Source: Myxococcales bacterium
Lineage (GTDB): Bacteria; Myxococcota_A; Polyangia; Polyangiales; Polyangiaceae
DNA: 6,688 nucleotides
Direction: 5' to 3'
NCBI GenBank assembly: GCA_023248785.1
Contig: JAHFDX010000208.1
Span: forward strand, 1 to 6,688
Numbering within the stretch: the stretch's first letter is position 1; each line of letters starts with the position of its first letter. Positions 1 to 4,836 of this stretch are shown here, piece after piece. The notes beneath the pieces are model-generated. The model ran no database searches. It saw nothing but the letters and a program-made list of their open reading frames with translations, and was not told the origin of the DNA. The translations under genes and the position numbers were made by a program.

Positions 1-528
1 ACCGCAGACGATGTTCGTTCCGTTACAGGACTGTCTCACGCAGAGTGCATTCGCCGGGTTTTTCATGGCTTGCCCGATGCACAAATGGAAGCGCTTATCC
101 GCGGCACCATCGAAGAAGACAATCGTGTGATCGCAGACCTCGGCGGTGATCTGTACGAAGGCGTTCGCGAGGGCCTTGCTTCCCTGCGTGAACGGTATCG
201 TCTCTACATCGTGAGCAATTGCCAGTCGGGATATATCGAAACGTTTCTCAAAACGAGCGACCTTGGCAGTTGTTTTTCGGACCACGAGTGTTGGGGAAAC
301 ACCGGCCTTTCGAAGTCCGAGAATCTCAGCAAGCTCATCGCGCGAAATGACCTTCGAGTGCCGCTATTCGTCGGCGACATGGTGGGCGATCACATCGCAG
401 CGCGCGACAACGGTGTGCCGTTTGCGTTTGTCGAATACGGTTTTGGTGAATGTCCCGATGCGCAGTTACGGTTTGCGACGTTTTCCGATTTCGTTCATTG
501 GGCGTGCAGGCCGCTTGGTGTTCGCTAG
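1..528 (+). CDS. HAD-family phosphatase/hydrolase, 5'-truncated by window edge
   Basis: The frame is open from base 1, so the true start and the nucleophile motif I (DxDxT) lie outside the window; 175 residues are visible. Haloacid-dehalogenase hydrolases cleave phosphomonoesters through an aspartyl-phosphate intermediate, usually in the cytosol. Visible are motif II (YIVSN, Ser at residue 72), a motif III lysine in GLSKSEN (residue 105) and motif IV, VGDMVGD (residues 124-130), with the DxxxD pair that binds Mg2+. Residues 1-60 are helical and charged, as expected for the cap domain of the phosphoglycolate-phosphatase-like (Gph) subgroup. The substrate cannot be read from sequence. It ends 12 bp before the methionine sulfoxide reductase gene, so the two probably share a transcript. 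The family call is firm and the exact subfamily is not. Confidence 0.88.
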   Translation, partial: TADDVRSVTGLSHAECIRRVFHGLPDAQMEALIRGTIEEDNRVIADLGGDLYEGVREGLASLRERYRLYIVSNCQSGYIETFLKTSDLGSCFSDHECWGNTGLSKSENLSKLIARNDLRVPLFVGDMVGDHIAARDNGVPFAFVEYGFGECPDAQLRFATFSDFVHWACRPLGVR

Positions 529-540
529 AGTCGCGATGCA

Positions 541-1005
541 ATGACCCGGCAAGAGCAATATCGCGACGTGCTTTCCAAGATTGAGTCGCTCATTGAAGAC
601 GAAACAGATTGGATTTCCATGCTCTCGACAACCGCGTGTGAGCTTCATCACGCGTTCGACCATTTTCATTGGACGGGCTTCTATCGAGTGACGTCGAAAG
701 AGATGCTCTCGGTAGGTCCATACCAAGGAGGGCATGGCTGCTTGAGAATCCCTTTTTCACGCGGAGTTTGCGGCCGGGCCGCGCGCACGCGATTGGTCCA
801 ATGGGTACGCGATATCGATGCAGATTCGGATCACATCGCGTGTTCGTCTACGACGCGCTCAGAAGTGGTTGTGCCAATCGTAACAGAAGATGATACGTTA
901 TTGGCGGTGCTCGACGTGGATTCGGAAGAACCCGACGCGTTCGAGCAAGCGGACATCGATGGGCTTATGGCGGTCGCGGCACTGCTTGGCGGTCGCGCGC
1001 GGTAG
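541..1005 (+). CDS. msrC: Free methionine-(R)-sulfoxide reductase (GAF domain, fRMsr/MsrC)
   Basis: This is a 154-residue cytosolic GAF-domain enzyme that reduces the R epimer of free methionine sulfoxide, recycling methionine after oxidative damage with thioredoxin as the usual reductant. It aligns end to end with my memory of E. coli YebR/MsrC, including WTGFY (44-48), GPYQG (59-63), the LRIPFSRGVCG block (68-78), HIAC (98-101) and LDVDS (124-128). The three family cysteines are C67, C77 and C101; their spacing of 10 and 24 residues equals that of C84, C94 and C118 in the E. coli enzyme, so the catalytic and both resolving cysteines are retained. The ATG at 541 gives the expected N-terminus. 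There is no strong Shine-Dalgarno, only AGAG about 10 nt upstream, which fits translational coupling to the HAD gene 12 bp before it. Confidence 0.93.
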   Translation: MTRQEQYRDVLSKIESLIEDETDWISMLSTTACELHHAFDHFHWTGFYRVTSKEMLSVGPYQGGHGCLRIPFSRGVCGRAARTRLVQWVRDIDADSDHIACSSTTRSEVVVPIVTEDDTLLAVLDVDSEEPDAFEQADIDGLMAVAALLGGRAR

Positions 1006-1045
1006 TGTTTCCAGCGGGCTGTCAGGGCCGCTTGACGATCGTGAA

Positions 1046-1076
1046 CACCTATGCCAAACGAGGGGTTGGATAGGTG
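1046..1076 (+). promoter_or_regulatory. Bulged hairpin in the msrC-lipoprotein spacer
   Basis: CACCTAT (1046-1052) pairs perfectly with ATAGGTG (1070-1076). Inside it, CCAA (1054-1057) pairs with TTGG (1066-1069), leaving one bulged G (1053) and an 8-nt loop, ACGAGGGG. That is 11 base pairs with a purine-rich loop, 40 nt after the msrC stop and 24 nt before the next start codon. There is no U-run, so it is not a standard intrinsic terminator. It may be a 3' end stabiliser, a factor-dependent terminator or a 5'-UTR element. Pairing was read directly; the role is inferred. Confidence 0.5.
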
Positions 1077-1088
1077 GGTAGCGCGTCG

Positions 1089-1094
1089 TAGGAG
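1089..1094 (+). promoter_or_regulatory. Ribosome binding site for the 1101 lipoprotein
   Basis: TAGGAG lies 6 nt before the ATG at 1101. It is one of the few clear Shine-Dalgarno sequences in the window and fixes this start. Confidence 0.75.
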
Positions 1095-1100
1095 CTTTTC

Positions 1101-1556
1101 ATGTCGTCTAACTTGCGTGTTGGTTTCCTTATTCGCACCGCGCTCGCGTCGGCCTCCGTAGGTGCAGCGATCGTGGCCACGGTATCCACGCAAGGATGTA
1201 GTGGGGCGTCTGTCCAGTCGCTTTGTGCAGCCCTTGTTGCCTGCGAGGGCAGCGATCAAAAGACCTGCGAAGACAGTCTCAACAAGACAGCAGCGAGCAT
1301 CCCGGCCGCGTGCCAAGAGACTTACCAAGACTATTTGCACTGCACCAAGAGCACAGCGGAGTGCACCACAAACGCCGATGGCAAGAAGAAATACGCGTCG
1401 TGGGACGCGAATTGCTACATGGTGGGGAAGAAGTTGAGCTCCTGCAAGTCGTACACTGTTAGTTCGGGTAGTTCGGGGTCAAGCAGCTCGGATCCAAACT
1501 CTGGCTCAAGCACGAGTTCAGGCACCGCATCAAGCACGAGCGGATCCTCCAAGTAG
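1101..1556 (+). CDS. Cys-rich putative lipoprotein with Ser/Gly/Thr tail
   Basis: This 151-residue exported protein has no family I recognise. A charged n-region (SSNLR) is followed by a hydrophobic stretch (about residues 8-28) and then STQGC, so C33 is the likely lipidated cysteine, although the -3 position is not the canonical Leu. Residues 34-118 hold eight more cysteines (C42, C48, C56, C71, C81, C88, C105, C115), enough for four disulfides in a small extracytoplasmic domain. Residues 120-151 are almost only Ser, Gly and Thr, a flexible tail; two in-frame copies of TCAAGCACGAG, 24 bp apart, encode part of it. In the - strand lipoprotein at 3096-3371 the Ser/Gly linker precedes the Cys domain instead. 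The start is set by a TAGGAG ribosome site. Such proteins are common in Myxococcota and are usually annotated as hypothetical. Confidence 0.8.
   Translation: MSSNLRVGFLIRTALASASVGAAIVATVSTQGCSGASVQSLCAALVACEGSDQKTCEDSLNKTAASIPAACQETYQDYLHCTKSTAECTTNADGKKKYASWDANCYMVGKKLSSCKSYTVSSGSSGSSSSDPNSGSSTSSGTASSTSGSSK
1506..1540 (+). repeat. In-frame short repeat in the Ser/Gly/Thr tail
   Basis: The 11-mer TCAAGCACGAG occurs at 1506-1516 and 1530-1540, a period of 24 bp (8 codons), encoding SSTS each time. It lies within low-complexity tail coding sequence and probably arose by local slippage or duplication. Confidence 0.6.
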
Positions 1557-1597
1557 CCTTCCCTACGCACGCGTTCGCGGCGAGTGCATCGAATTAC

Positions 1598-1612
1598 CCC
1601 TCGTTTCGAGGG
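1598..1612 (+). terminator. Perfect 6-bp hairpin after the lipoprotein gene, no U-tract
   Basis: CCCTCG, TTT, CGAGGG forms a GC-rich 6-bp stem with a 3-nt loop, 41 nt after the lipoprotein stop and 25 nt before the ATG chosen for the next gene. Without a following T-run it is only a weak intrinsic-terminator candidate. Its position argues against using the GTG at 1584 as the start of the downstream gene. Confidence 0.4.
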
Positions 1613-1637
1613 CCTCGCTGCAGTAGCGTCGGCCGCC

Positions 1638-2336
1638 ATGAACCAAACGAAAAACGGTTGGAAGGTTATCGACGAGACGCTTCCCATCCTGACGTACGAA
1701 TATTCATTCGGTCCCGGTCTCGCGAACACGCTAGCGATTGGCGTTGGCGATGGCGTCGTTTTGGTAAGTCCTCCGCTTAACGCGTCGGACGGTGTCGTTG
1801 GCGATCTTGCCGCATACGGTCCCGTGCGCGCGCTGGTCGCATCGAATGCATTTCACTATCTTGGCATCCCCGAGTGGCACGCCCGTTTTCCACAGGCCGT
1901 CGTTGCGGCCCCCGTGCGATCGATCGCGCGGGTGAAGAAGAAGACGGGCATCGATCCAATCGTGCCGCTCTCAGAGGCGAGCGTGCTCAAGCGCGATGGC
2001 ATCGAGTTTATCGACATTCCACATTTCAAGACGGGCGAGGTGTTCGTTCGCGCGAAGACATCGAAGGGCTTGTACTGGTATGTCACCGACGTGGTGATGA
2101 ACATTCCGAAGCTTCCGAAGAACCCGATCTTTCGGATGATGTTCAAGCTGAGCAACAGCGGTCCTGGCCTTAAGTTCAACAATATGGCGGCGATGTTCAT
2201 GATGAAGGACAAGGCGGCCGTCAAATCGTGGCTTGCGAAGGAAATTCGCAAGGCACCACCGAGTGTGCTGATCCCGTGCCATGGCCCAGTGGTTCATATG
2301 GACGCAACCGCGTCGCAGCTCTTGCAGGTGGTGTAG
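1638..2336 (+). CDS. Metallo-beta-lactamase-fold protein, DUF4336-like, degenerate metal site
   Basis: This 232-residue protein has no signal peptide and is probably cytosolic. Its N-terminal half follows the metallo-beta-lactamase fold: LANTLAIGVGDGVVLVSPP (28-46), then GPVRALVASNAFHYLGIPEWHARFPQA (61-87), which is how DUF4336 proteins run. The canonical HxHxDH motif is absent; only H73 and H81 remain in that area. Later candidate ligands are H129 (IPHF), D151 (YVTD) and H215 (PCHGPV), matching the D and final H positions of the fold. Residues 152-200 are Met- and Lys-rich (MMFK, MAAMFMMKDK). Enzymatic function is unknown, and loss of the first metal-binding motif leaves catalysis uncertain. 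The start at ATG 1638 is preferred over GTG 1584, because the extra 18 residues match nothing I know and overlap a hairpin. Neither has a clear ribosome site. Confidence 0.72.
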   Translation: MNQTKNGWKVIDETLPILTYEYSFGPGLANTLAIGVGDGVVLVSPPLNASDGVVGDLAAYGPVRALVASNAFHYLGIPEWHARFPQAVVAAPVRSIARVKKKTGIDPIVPLSEASVLKRDGIEFIDIPHFKTGEVFVRAKTSKGLYWYVTDVVMNIPKLPKNPIFRMMFKLSNSGPGLKFNNMAAMFMMKDKAAVKSWLAKEIRKAPPSVLIPCHGPVVHMDATASQLLQVV

Positions 2337-2357
2337 TTGCCGATCACGGATCGGTAG
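2337..2357 (+). terminator. Hairpin immediately after the MBL-fold gene
   Basis: CCGATC (2340-2345) pairs with GATCGG (2349-2354) around an ACG loop. The stem can extend outward by a G-U, a U-A and another U-G pair to 2337-2357, so it begins at the base after the stop codon. No T-run follows. It probably marks the 3' end of this transcript before the toxin-antitoxin promoter. Confidence 0.45.
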
Positions 2358-2391
2358 GCGAGCGAGCGGCGCGCACTACTTCCGGGGCGAC

Positions 2392-2426
2392 TTGACCAAC
2401 TTGGTCATTCATTACAGATTGAATCT
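2392..2426 (+). promoter_or_regulatory. Toxin-antitoxin promoter/operator: two palindromes
   Basis: TGACCAA-C-TTGGTCA (2393-2407) is a perfect 7+1+7 inverted repeat, and AGATT-G-AATCT (2416-2426) is a perfect 5+1+5 one ending on the base before the antitoxin ATG. Their centres (2400 and 2421) are 21 bp apart, two helical turns. TTGACC (2392-2397) could serve as a -35 element overlapping the first palindrome, with a poor -10 around 2413-2420. Antitoxins of the Phd/YefM type bind such sites and repress their own operon. The palindromes are seen; binding is inferred. Confidence 0.6.
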
Positions 2427-2675
2427 ATGAGGACAGTAAACGTGGCCGAGGCAAAAGCGCATCTGCCCGAGCTCATTGAGCGCGCCGCGCGGGGTGAGAC
2501 GATTGTGCTGGCGAGAGCCGGTAAGCCCCGCGCCAAGATTGTTCCTCTCGGGGCGCCTGAGGCGAGGCTGCGCAAGCCCGGCAAGGGCAAGGGTCGCTTC
2601 AAAATGAGGAAAGGGTTCGATGAGCCGCTTTCGGAGGAATTAATGAGGTTATTCGAAGGGGGCGATGGGCGTTGA
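2427..2675 (+). CDS. Phd/YefM-family antitoxin
   Basis: This 82-residue cytosolic antitoxin neutralises the PIN-domain toxin encoded next to it and should repress the shared operon. Residues 1-41 form the Phd/YefM DNA-binding and dimerisation domain, with the hallmark run VNVAEAKAHLPELIERAARGE (4-24) followed by the two beta strands IVLARAGKPRAKIVPL. Residues 45-62 are very basic (RLRKPGKGKGRFKMRK). Residues 63-78 (FDEPLSEELMRLFEGG) match the C-terminal segment that inserts into VapC toxins of this group. Length is typical. The reading frame overlaps the toxin by 4 bp. No Shine-Dalgarno precedes the ATG, and a palindrome abuts it, so a leaderless or very short-leader transcript is possible. 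Confidence 0.92.
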   Translation: MRTVNVAEAKAHLPELIERAARGETIVLARAGKPRAKIVPLGAPEARLRKPGKGKGRFKMRKGFDEPLSEELMRLFEGGDGR

Positions 2676-3040
2676 AGTTACTCCTCGATACACATGCCCT
2701 CATTTGGTGGGACACGGGGGAGCTTGCGCGTGCGGTCGTCCGCCGTATTGAACGCGCCGATGTCGTCTACGTGAGCGCCGTGGTCGCTTGGGAAATTGCA
2801 ATCAAGAGCACGTTGAAAAAGATCATCGCGAAGAGTCCCGTCGAGGATGTTCTGCGTGACTACGGTTTCATAGAGCTCCCCGTACTGATTCGTCATGCGG
2901 ACGCTGTGAAGGTGCTGCCGCCACACCATCGCGATCCGTTCGATCGACTCCTTGTCGCGCAGGCGATCGTCGAGGACCTCGTCATTGTTTCGTCCGATCC
3001 CATGCTGTGTCAGTACAAGGTCCCGGTGGTCTGGGATTGA
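2672..3040 (+). CDS. vapC: VapC-type PIN-domain ribonuclease toxin (TTG start)
   Basis: This 122-residue PIN-domain endoribonuclease is the toxin of a type II module; members of this group cleave RNA when the antitoxin is degraded. The N-terminus MKLLLDTHALIWW is diagnostic, giving acidic residue D6. The other active-site acids are E41 (in WEIAIK), D88 and/or D91 (in HRDPFDRLLVAQA) and D109 (VSSDP), so the Mg2+ site looks intact. The sequence fits the COG3744 / Sll0205-like PIN subgroup and is slightly shorter than its usual 125-130 residues. The start is TTG at 2672, sharing TTGA with the antitoxin stop codon. A purine-rich GAAGGGGGCG at 2655-2664 can act as ribosome site inside the antitoxin gene. 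The weak start and the overlap would keep toxin synthesis coupled to, and below, the antitoxin. Confidence 0.93.
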   Translation: MKLLLDTHALIWWDTGELARAVVRRIERADVVYVSAVVAWEIAIKSTLKKIIAKSPVEDVLRDYGFIELPVLIRHADAVKVLPPHHRDPFDRLLVAQAIVEDLVIVSSDPMLCQYKVPVVWD

Positions 3041-3054
3041 ACAAGCACGGACGG

Positions 3055-3074
3055 GGTTCAGTGTGCACGCCGCA
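3055..3074 (-). repeat. 20-bp near copy of the lipobox region of the adjacent lipoprotein gene
   Basis: GGTTC, two variable bases, then TGTGCACGCCGCA occurs at 3055-3074 and again at 3304-3323, identical at 18 of 20 positions and 249 bp apart. The second copy lies inside the - strand lipoprotein gene and encodes CGVHSEP just after its lipobox. The first lies in the 55-bp gap between the converging vapC and lipoprotein genes. Read on the - strand it gives CGVHTEP in the same frame as the lipoprotein, after its stop. It may be the remnant of a duplicated neighbouring gene. Confidence 0.5.
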
Positions 3075-3095
3075 CGGAGCACCCGCAGCTCACAT

Positions 3096-3371
3096 CTACT
3101 TCTTCGTGCACCCGCCAGTGTCACCCTTCGTCGCGCACTTCACCCATGCGTCATCGCTGCTGCACTCGTAGGTGTTGCTGTTGATCGTGCACGTGTAGCT
3201 ATTTGATGAGCTCGCATGGGTTGAGCTCCCCGACGATCCGGATGATCCAGACGACCCGGACGAGGTCTTCTTCGGGCTCTCGCTACCGTCATCACCGCCA
3301 CCAGGTTCGCTGTGCACGCCGCATCCGTTCGCCAATGCAATGACCGCAACAAGCATAGTAAAAGTCCTCAT
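3096..3371 (-). CDS. Small lipoprotein with (SSG)n linker and four evenly spaced cysteines
   Basis: This is a 91-residue putative lipoprotein without a recognised family. A short signal peptide (MRTFTMLVAVIALANGC) places the lipid anchor on C17; the -2 Asn makes the lipobox imperfect. Residues 18-60 are a disordered linker with a run of four SSG units (37-50), encoded by 9-bp tandem repeats. The C-terminal part has C61, C70, C79 and C88, exactly nine residues apart each time, and ends CTKK; two disulfides are likely. The ATG at 3371 is chosen over a GTG at 3395 because a good ribosome site (GGAGAA, bases 3383-3378) precedes it and the signal peptide then starts correctly. It lies 117 bp downstream of the metallophosphoesterase on the same strand and converges on vapC with a 55-bp gap. 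Confidence 0.8.
   Translation of the reverse strand: MRTFTMLVAVIALANGCGVHSEPGGGDDGSESPKKTSSGSSGSSGSSGSSTHASSSNSYTCTINSNTYECSSDDAWVKCATKGDTGGCTKK
3222..3263 (-). repeat. 9-bp tandem repeat encoding (SSG)n
   Basis: On the + strand the units read roughly GACGATCCG, GATGATCCA, GACGACCCG. On the coding strand they give four SSG units plus a final SS (residues 37-50 of the lipoprotein). Third-base differences between units show that the array is not freshly expanded, but copy number could still vary between strains in steps of three residues. Confidence 0.7.
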
Positions 3372-3377
3372 GATTCG

Positions 3378-3383
3378 TTCTCC
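3378..3383 (-). promoter_or_regulatory. Ribosome binding site for the 3371 lipoprotein
   Basis: On the - strand GGAGAA stands 6 nt before the ATG at 3371 (GGAG ends 8 nt before it). It lies inside the reading frame that would follow from the upstream GTG, which is why the shorter start is preferred. Confidence 0.7.
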
Positions 3384-3488
3384 GGTAAGACGCACAGAGC
3401 GTTCGCCCTCACTTTGAGAGAGAAGGCTCGTTCTTCAAGCCGTTTCGCGTCTCCGTGCACTCACAACAAAGCCGCACGGGGTGGTGCA

Positions 3489-4484
3489 TCAGTGCACCAG
3501 GCGTCCCCTCGCGTTTGCGCTGATGACGTGCGTGAGGGCGGGCCATTGAAGGTCGAAGCGATCGAGCACCCGCCATACAGTTCCACCCTTTGGCAGGCCA
3601 CGCACCTCCGTGCTCACGCCCTCCTTGTTGACAGTGTACAGCGCAAAATGAAAATCGCGCAGTGCAGGTTCGCTGCACTGATCGTCCTTATGACGTCGCC
3701 CGTCACCAATCTTCAATCGCGCGCGCGGACCGCCACCACCGCCGCTTACCACGTACGTCTTCCCGTCGCGCATGTAGCGTTCGTAACTGTGCACGTGACC
3801 ATTGAGCATCGCGATCGTCTTGTGTGCGCGCTTAAACGGTGGCACAAACGCTTCCTGAACGTCGATCTCATCGCCCGTTACCGAGCTGTTCGTGAATGGT
3901 GGATGATGAAAGAGCACAACCACGCCACGCACGCCGTCGTCATGATCGAACATCTCGAGCGTGCCCGCGAACCACGTGGCTTGGGATGACCACTGCACAG
4001 GCGTCAATTCACTCTCGTTGCTGTCGAGAACCACAAGCCGCAGGGGTCCAAACGGGATCGTGAACCAGTGTCGTCCAGCATTGAGTGCAAAACGTGGAAA
4101 GACGTGTGCCTCAGCTCTCTGCAGGCCAACCCAATATTCATGATTTCCGAAGGCCGTGGCGACGGGGACTTCGGCCTTTCGGAGCGGAGCTGTCAACTCG
4201 TCGAACGACTCCCATTGCGCATGTGAACCGCCGTTGAAGACGTTGTCGCCGGTAACCATAAGGAGGCTAGGTTTGGCTTCGGCAATGGCTTCGACCACCT
4301 GCCTTCGCTCGCCGTCGTTTTGTTCGCGCCAAAATTCGAGCGTCGGTGCCGTTCGTTGCATGTCGCCCACGACCGCAATTCGTGCACCTTCGTGATACGA
4401 TTCCACGGTCGCTGAGAACTTCGCCGGTCCCTTCGGCGCCGCGCATCCGGTGGCGGCGATAAACAGAAAGGCGGCTCGCCGCAT
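3489..4484 (-). CDS. Calcineurin-like metallophosphoesterase, probable lipoprotein
   Basis: This 331-residue dinuclear-metal phosphoesterase is probably lipid-anchored outside the cytoplasm. The N-terminus MRRAAFLFIAATGC gives an anchor on C14 (AATGC lipobox, imperfect). Family motifs occur in order: VVGDMQ (D41, Q43), GDN (D80, N81), GNHEY (N114, H115), the FHHPPF pair (H193, H194) and NGHVHSYER (H230, H232), followed by VSGGGGGP (246-253). The GHVHSYER plus Gly-rich segment resembles the purple-acid-phosphatase-like branch. Motif I is D-x-Q where D-x-H is commoner. The substrate is unknown; phosphomonoester or nucleotide are possible. The ATG at 4484 is chosen for the signal peptide. ATG at 4523 and a longer frame to 4628 are open, but they add an Arg/His-rich stretch that would bury the signal. 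No ribosome site supports any of them. Confidence 0.87.
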   Translation of the reverse strand: MRRAAFLFIAATGCAAPKGPAKFSATVESYHEGARIAVVGDMQRTAPTLEFWREQNDGERRQVVEAIAEAKPSLLMVTGDNVFNGGSHAQWESFDELTAPLRKAEVPVATAFGNHEYWVGLQRAEAHVFPRFALNAGRHWFTIPFGPLRLVVLDSNESELTPVQWSSQATWFAGTLEMFDHDDGVRGVVVLFHHPPFTNSSVTGDEIDVQEAFVPPFKRAHKTIAMLNGHVHSYERYMRDGKTYVVSGGGGGPRARLKIGDGRRHKDDQCSEPALRDFHFALYTVNKEGVSTEVRGLPKGGTVWRVLDRFDLQWPALTHVISANARGRLVH

Positions 4485-4692
4485 GAGGAGGCAGCGTACC
4501 TTAGCGTGATAGAGATCGGGCATCGCAGAGCGGTGGGGATGTGAGTATGCGTGGCCGACTTCGGGTGGCCTCTGATATGTGCGGTGCCTGGTCGCTGGGT
4601 GGTTCACCGCGGGGTTGCTGCGCCGCAAAAGGCGGTTGAGCGCATCATTTGTTTGGTGATCGTTGCGTCGCCAAAAGAAGGCTGATCTGCCG

Positions 4693-4708
4693 GGTAAGAT
4701 ATTTTACC
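4693..4708. promoter_or_regulatory. Imperfect 16-bp palindrome, possible operator
   Basis: GGTAAGATATTTTACC reads as its own complement at 7 of 8 base pairs; only the G/T pair at 4698/4703 breaks it. It is AT-rich within a GC-rich context and sits about 70-90 bp upstream of a possible -10 element. A dimeric regulator could bind here. Nothing identifies which one. Confidence 0.4.
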
Positions 4709-4779
4709 ACCCGAGTGAGGGAGTTGGAGCGCATGTCGGTAAACTCAAATGCGTATGCATCCGTAGTGATTTTGGCGCG

Positions 4780-4785
4780 TACAAT
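4780..4785 (+). promoter_or_regulatory. Possible -10 element for the phospholipase-like gene
   Basis: TACAAT matches the sigma-70 -10 consensus at five of six bases and would start transcription near 4792, about 45 nt before the ATG at 4837. No good -35 hexamer lies 16-18 bp upstream, so an activator or an alternative sigma factor would be needed. Confidence 0.35.
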
Positions 4786-4836
4786 TCTTGGAGGCGGCGT
4801 CTAACGAGCAACTGGGAAGGTCTTGCGAGGGGAACC

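Larger units (their letters stand above)
4485..4836. other. Divergent intergenic region (352 bp)
   Basis: This stretch lies between the divergently oriented metallophosphoesterase and phospholipase-like genes. Reading frames from both sides extend into it (- strand to 4628, + strand from 4663), but neither extension looks like protein: the signal peptides of both genes begin at the inner ATGs. It holds an imperfect 16-bp palindrome (4693-4708) and a possible -10 element TACAAT (4780-4785) for the rightward gene. I found no convincing promoter for the leftward gene and no RNA gene. Confidence 0.6.

Noticed and set aside
1032..1060. TTGACG (1032-1037) as a -35 element for the 1101 lipoprotein
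   Set aside because: No acceptable -10 hexamer occurs 15-19 bp downstream; that position lies inside the hairpin stem and loop.
831..1340. 169-codon open frame on the - strand
   Set aside because: It crosses the end of msrC, the hairpin spacer and the lipoprotein start on the opposite strand, and its translation is Arg-rich with no recognisable domain.
2340..3095. Toxin-antitoxin module as part of a larger mobile element
   Set aside because: No transposase, integrase, terminal repeats or tRNA-linked attachment site was seen nearby. Only the 20-bp duplicated remnant hints at rearrangement.
3222..3263. Tandem 9-bp repeats considered as a CRISPR-like or regulatory repeat
   Set aside because: The units are in frame, encode SSG and have no spacers, so they are a coding low-complexity linker.
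3312..3989. 225-codon open frame on the + strand
   Set aside because: It lies antisense to the metallophosphoesterase and the start of a lipoprotein gene. Its translation is Arg/Ala/His-rich without motifs, typical of the mirror frame of a GC-rich gene.
4485..4628. 48-residue N-terminal extension of the metallophosphoesterase
   Set aside because: It is Arg/His/Pro-rich without a fold and would place the lipoprotein signal internally. ATG 4523 remains a possible alternative, but nothing supports it.
4663..4836. 58-residue N-terminal extension of the phospholipase-like protein
   Set aside because: A Sec signal peptide with ribosome site begins at the inner ATG (4837). The extension would bury it and covers a likely promoter.
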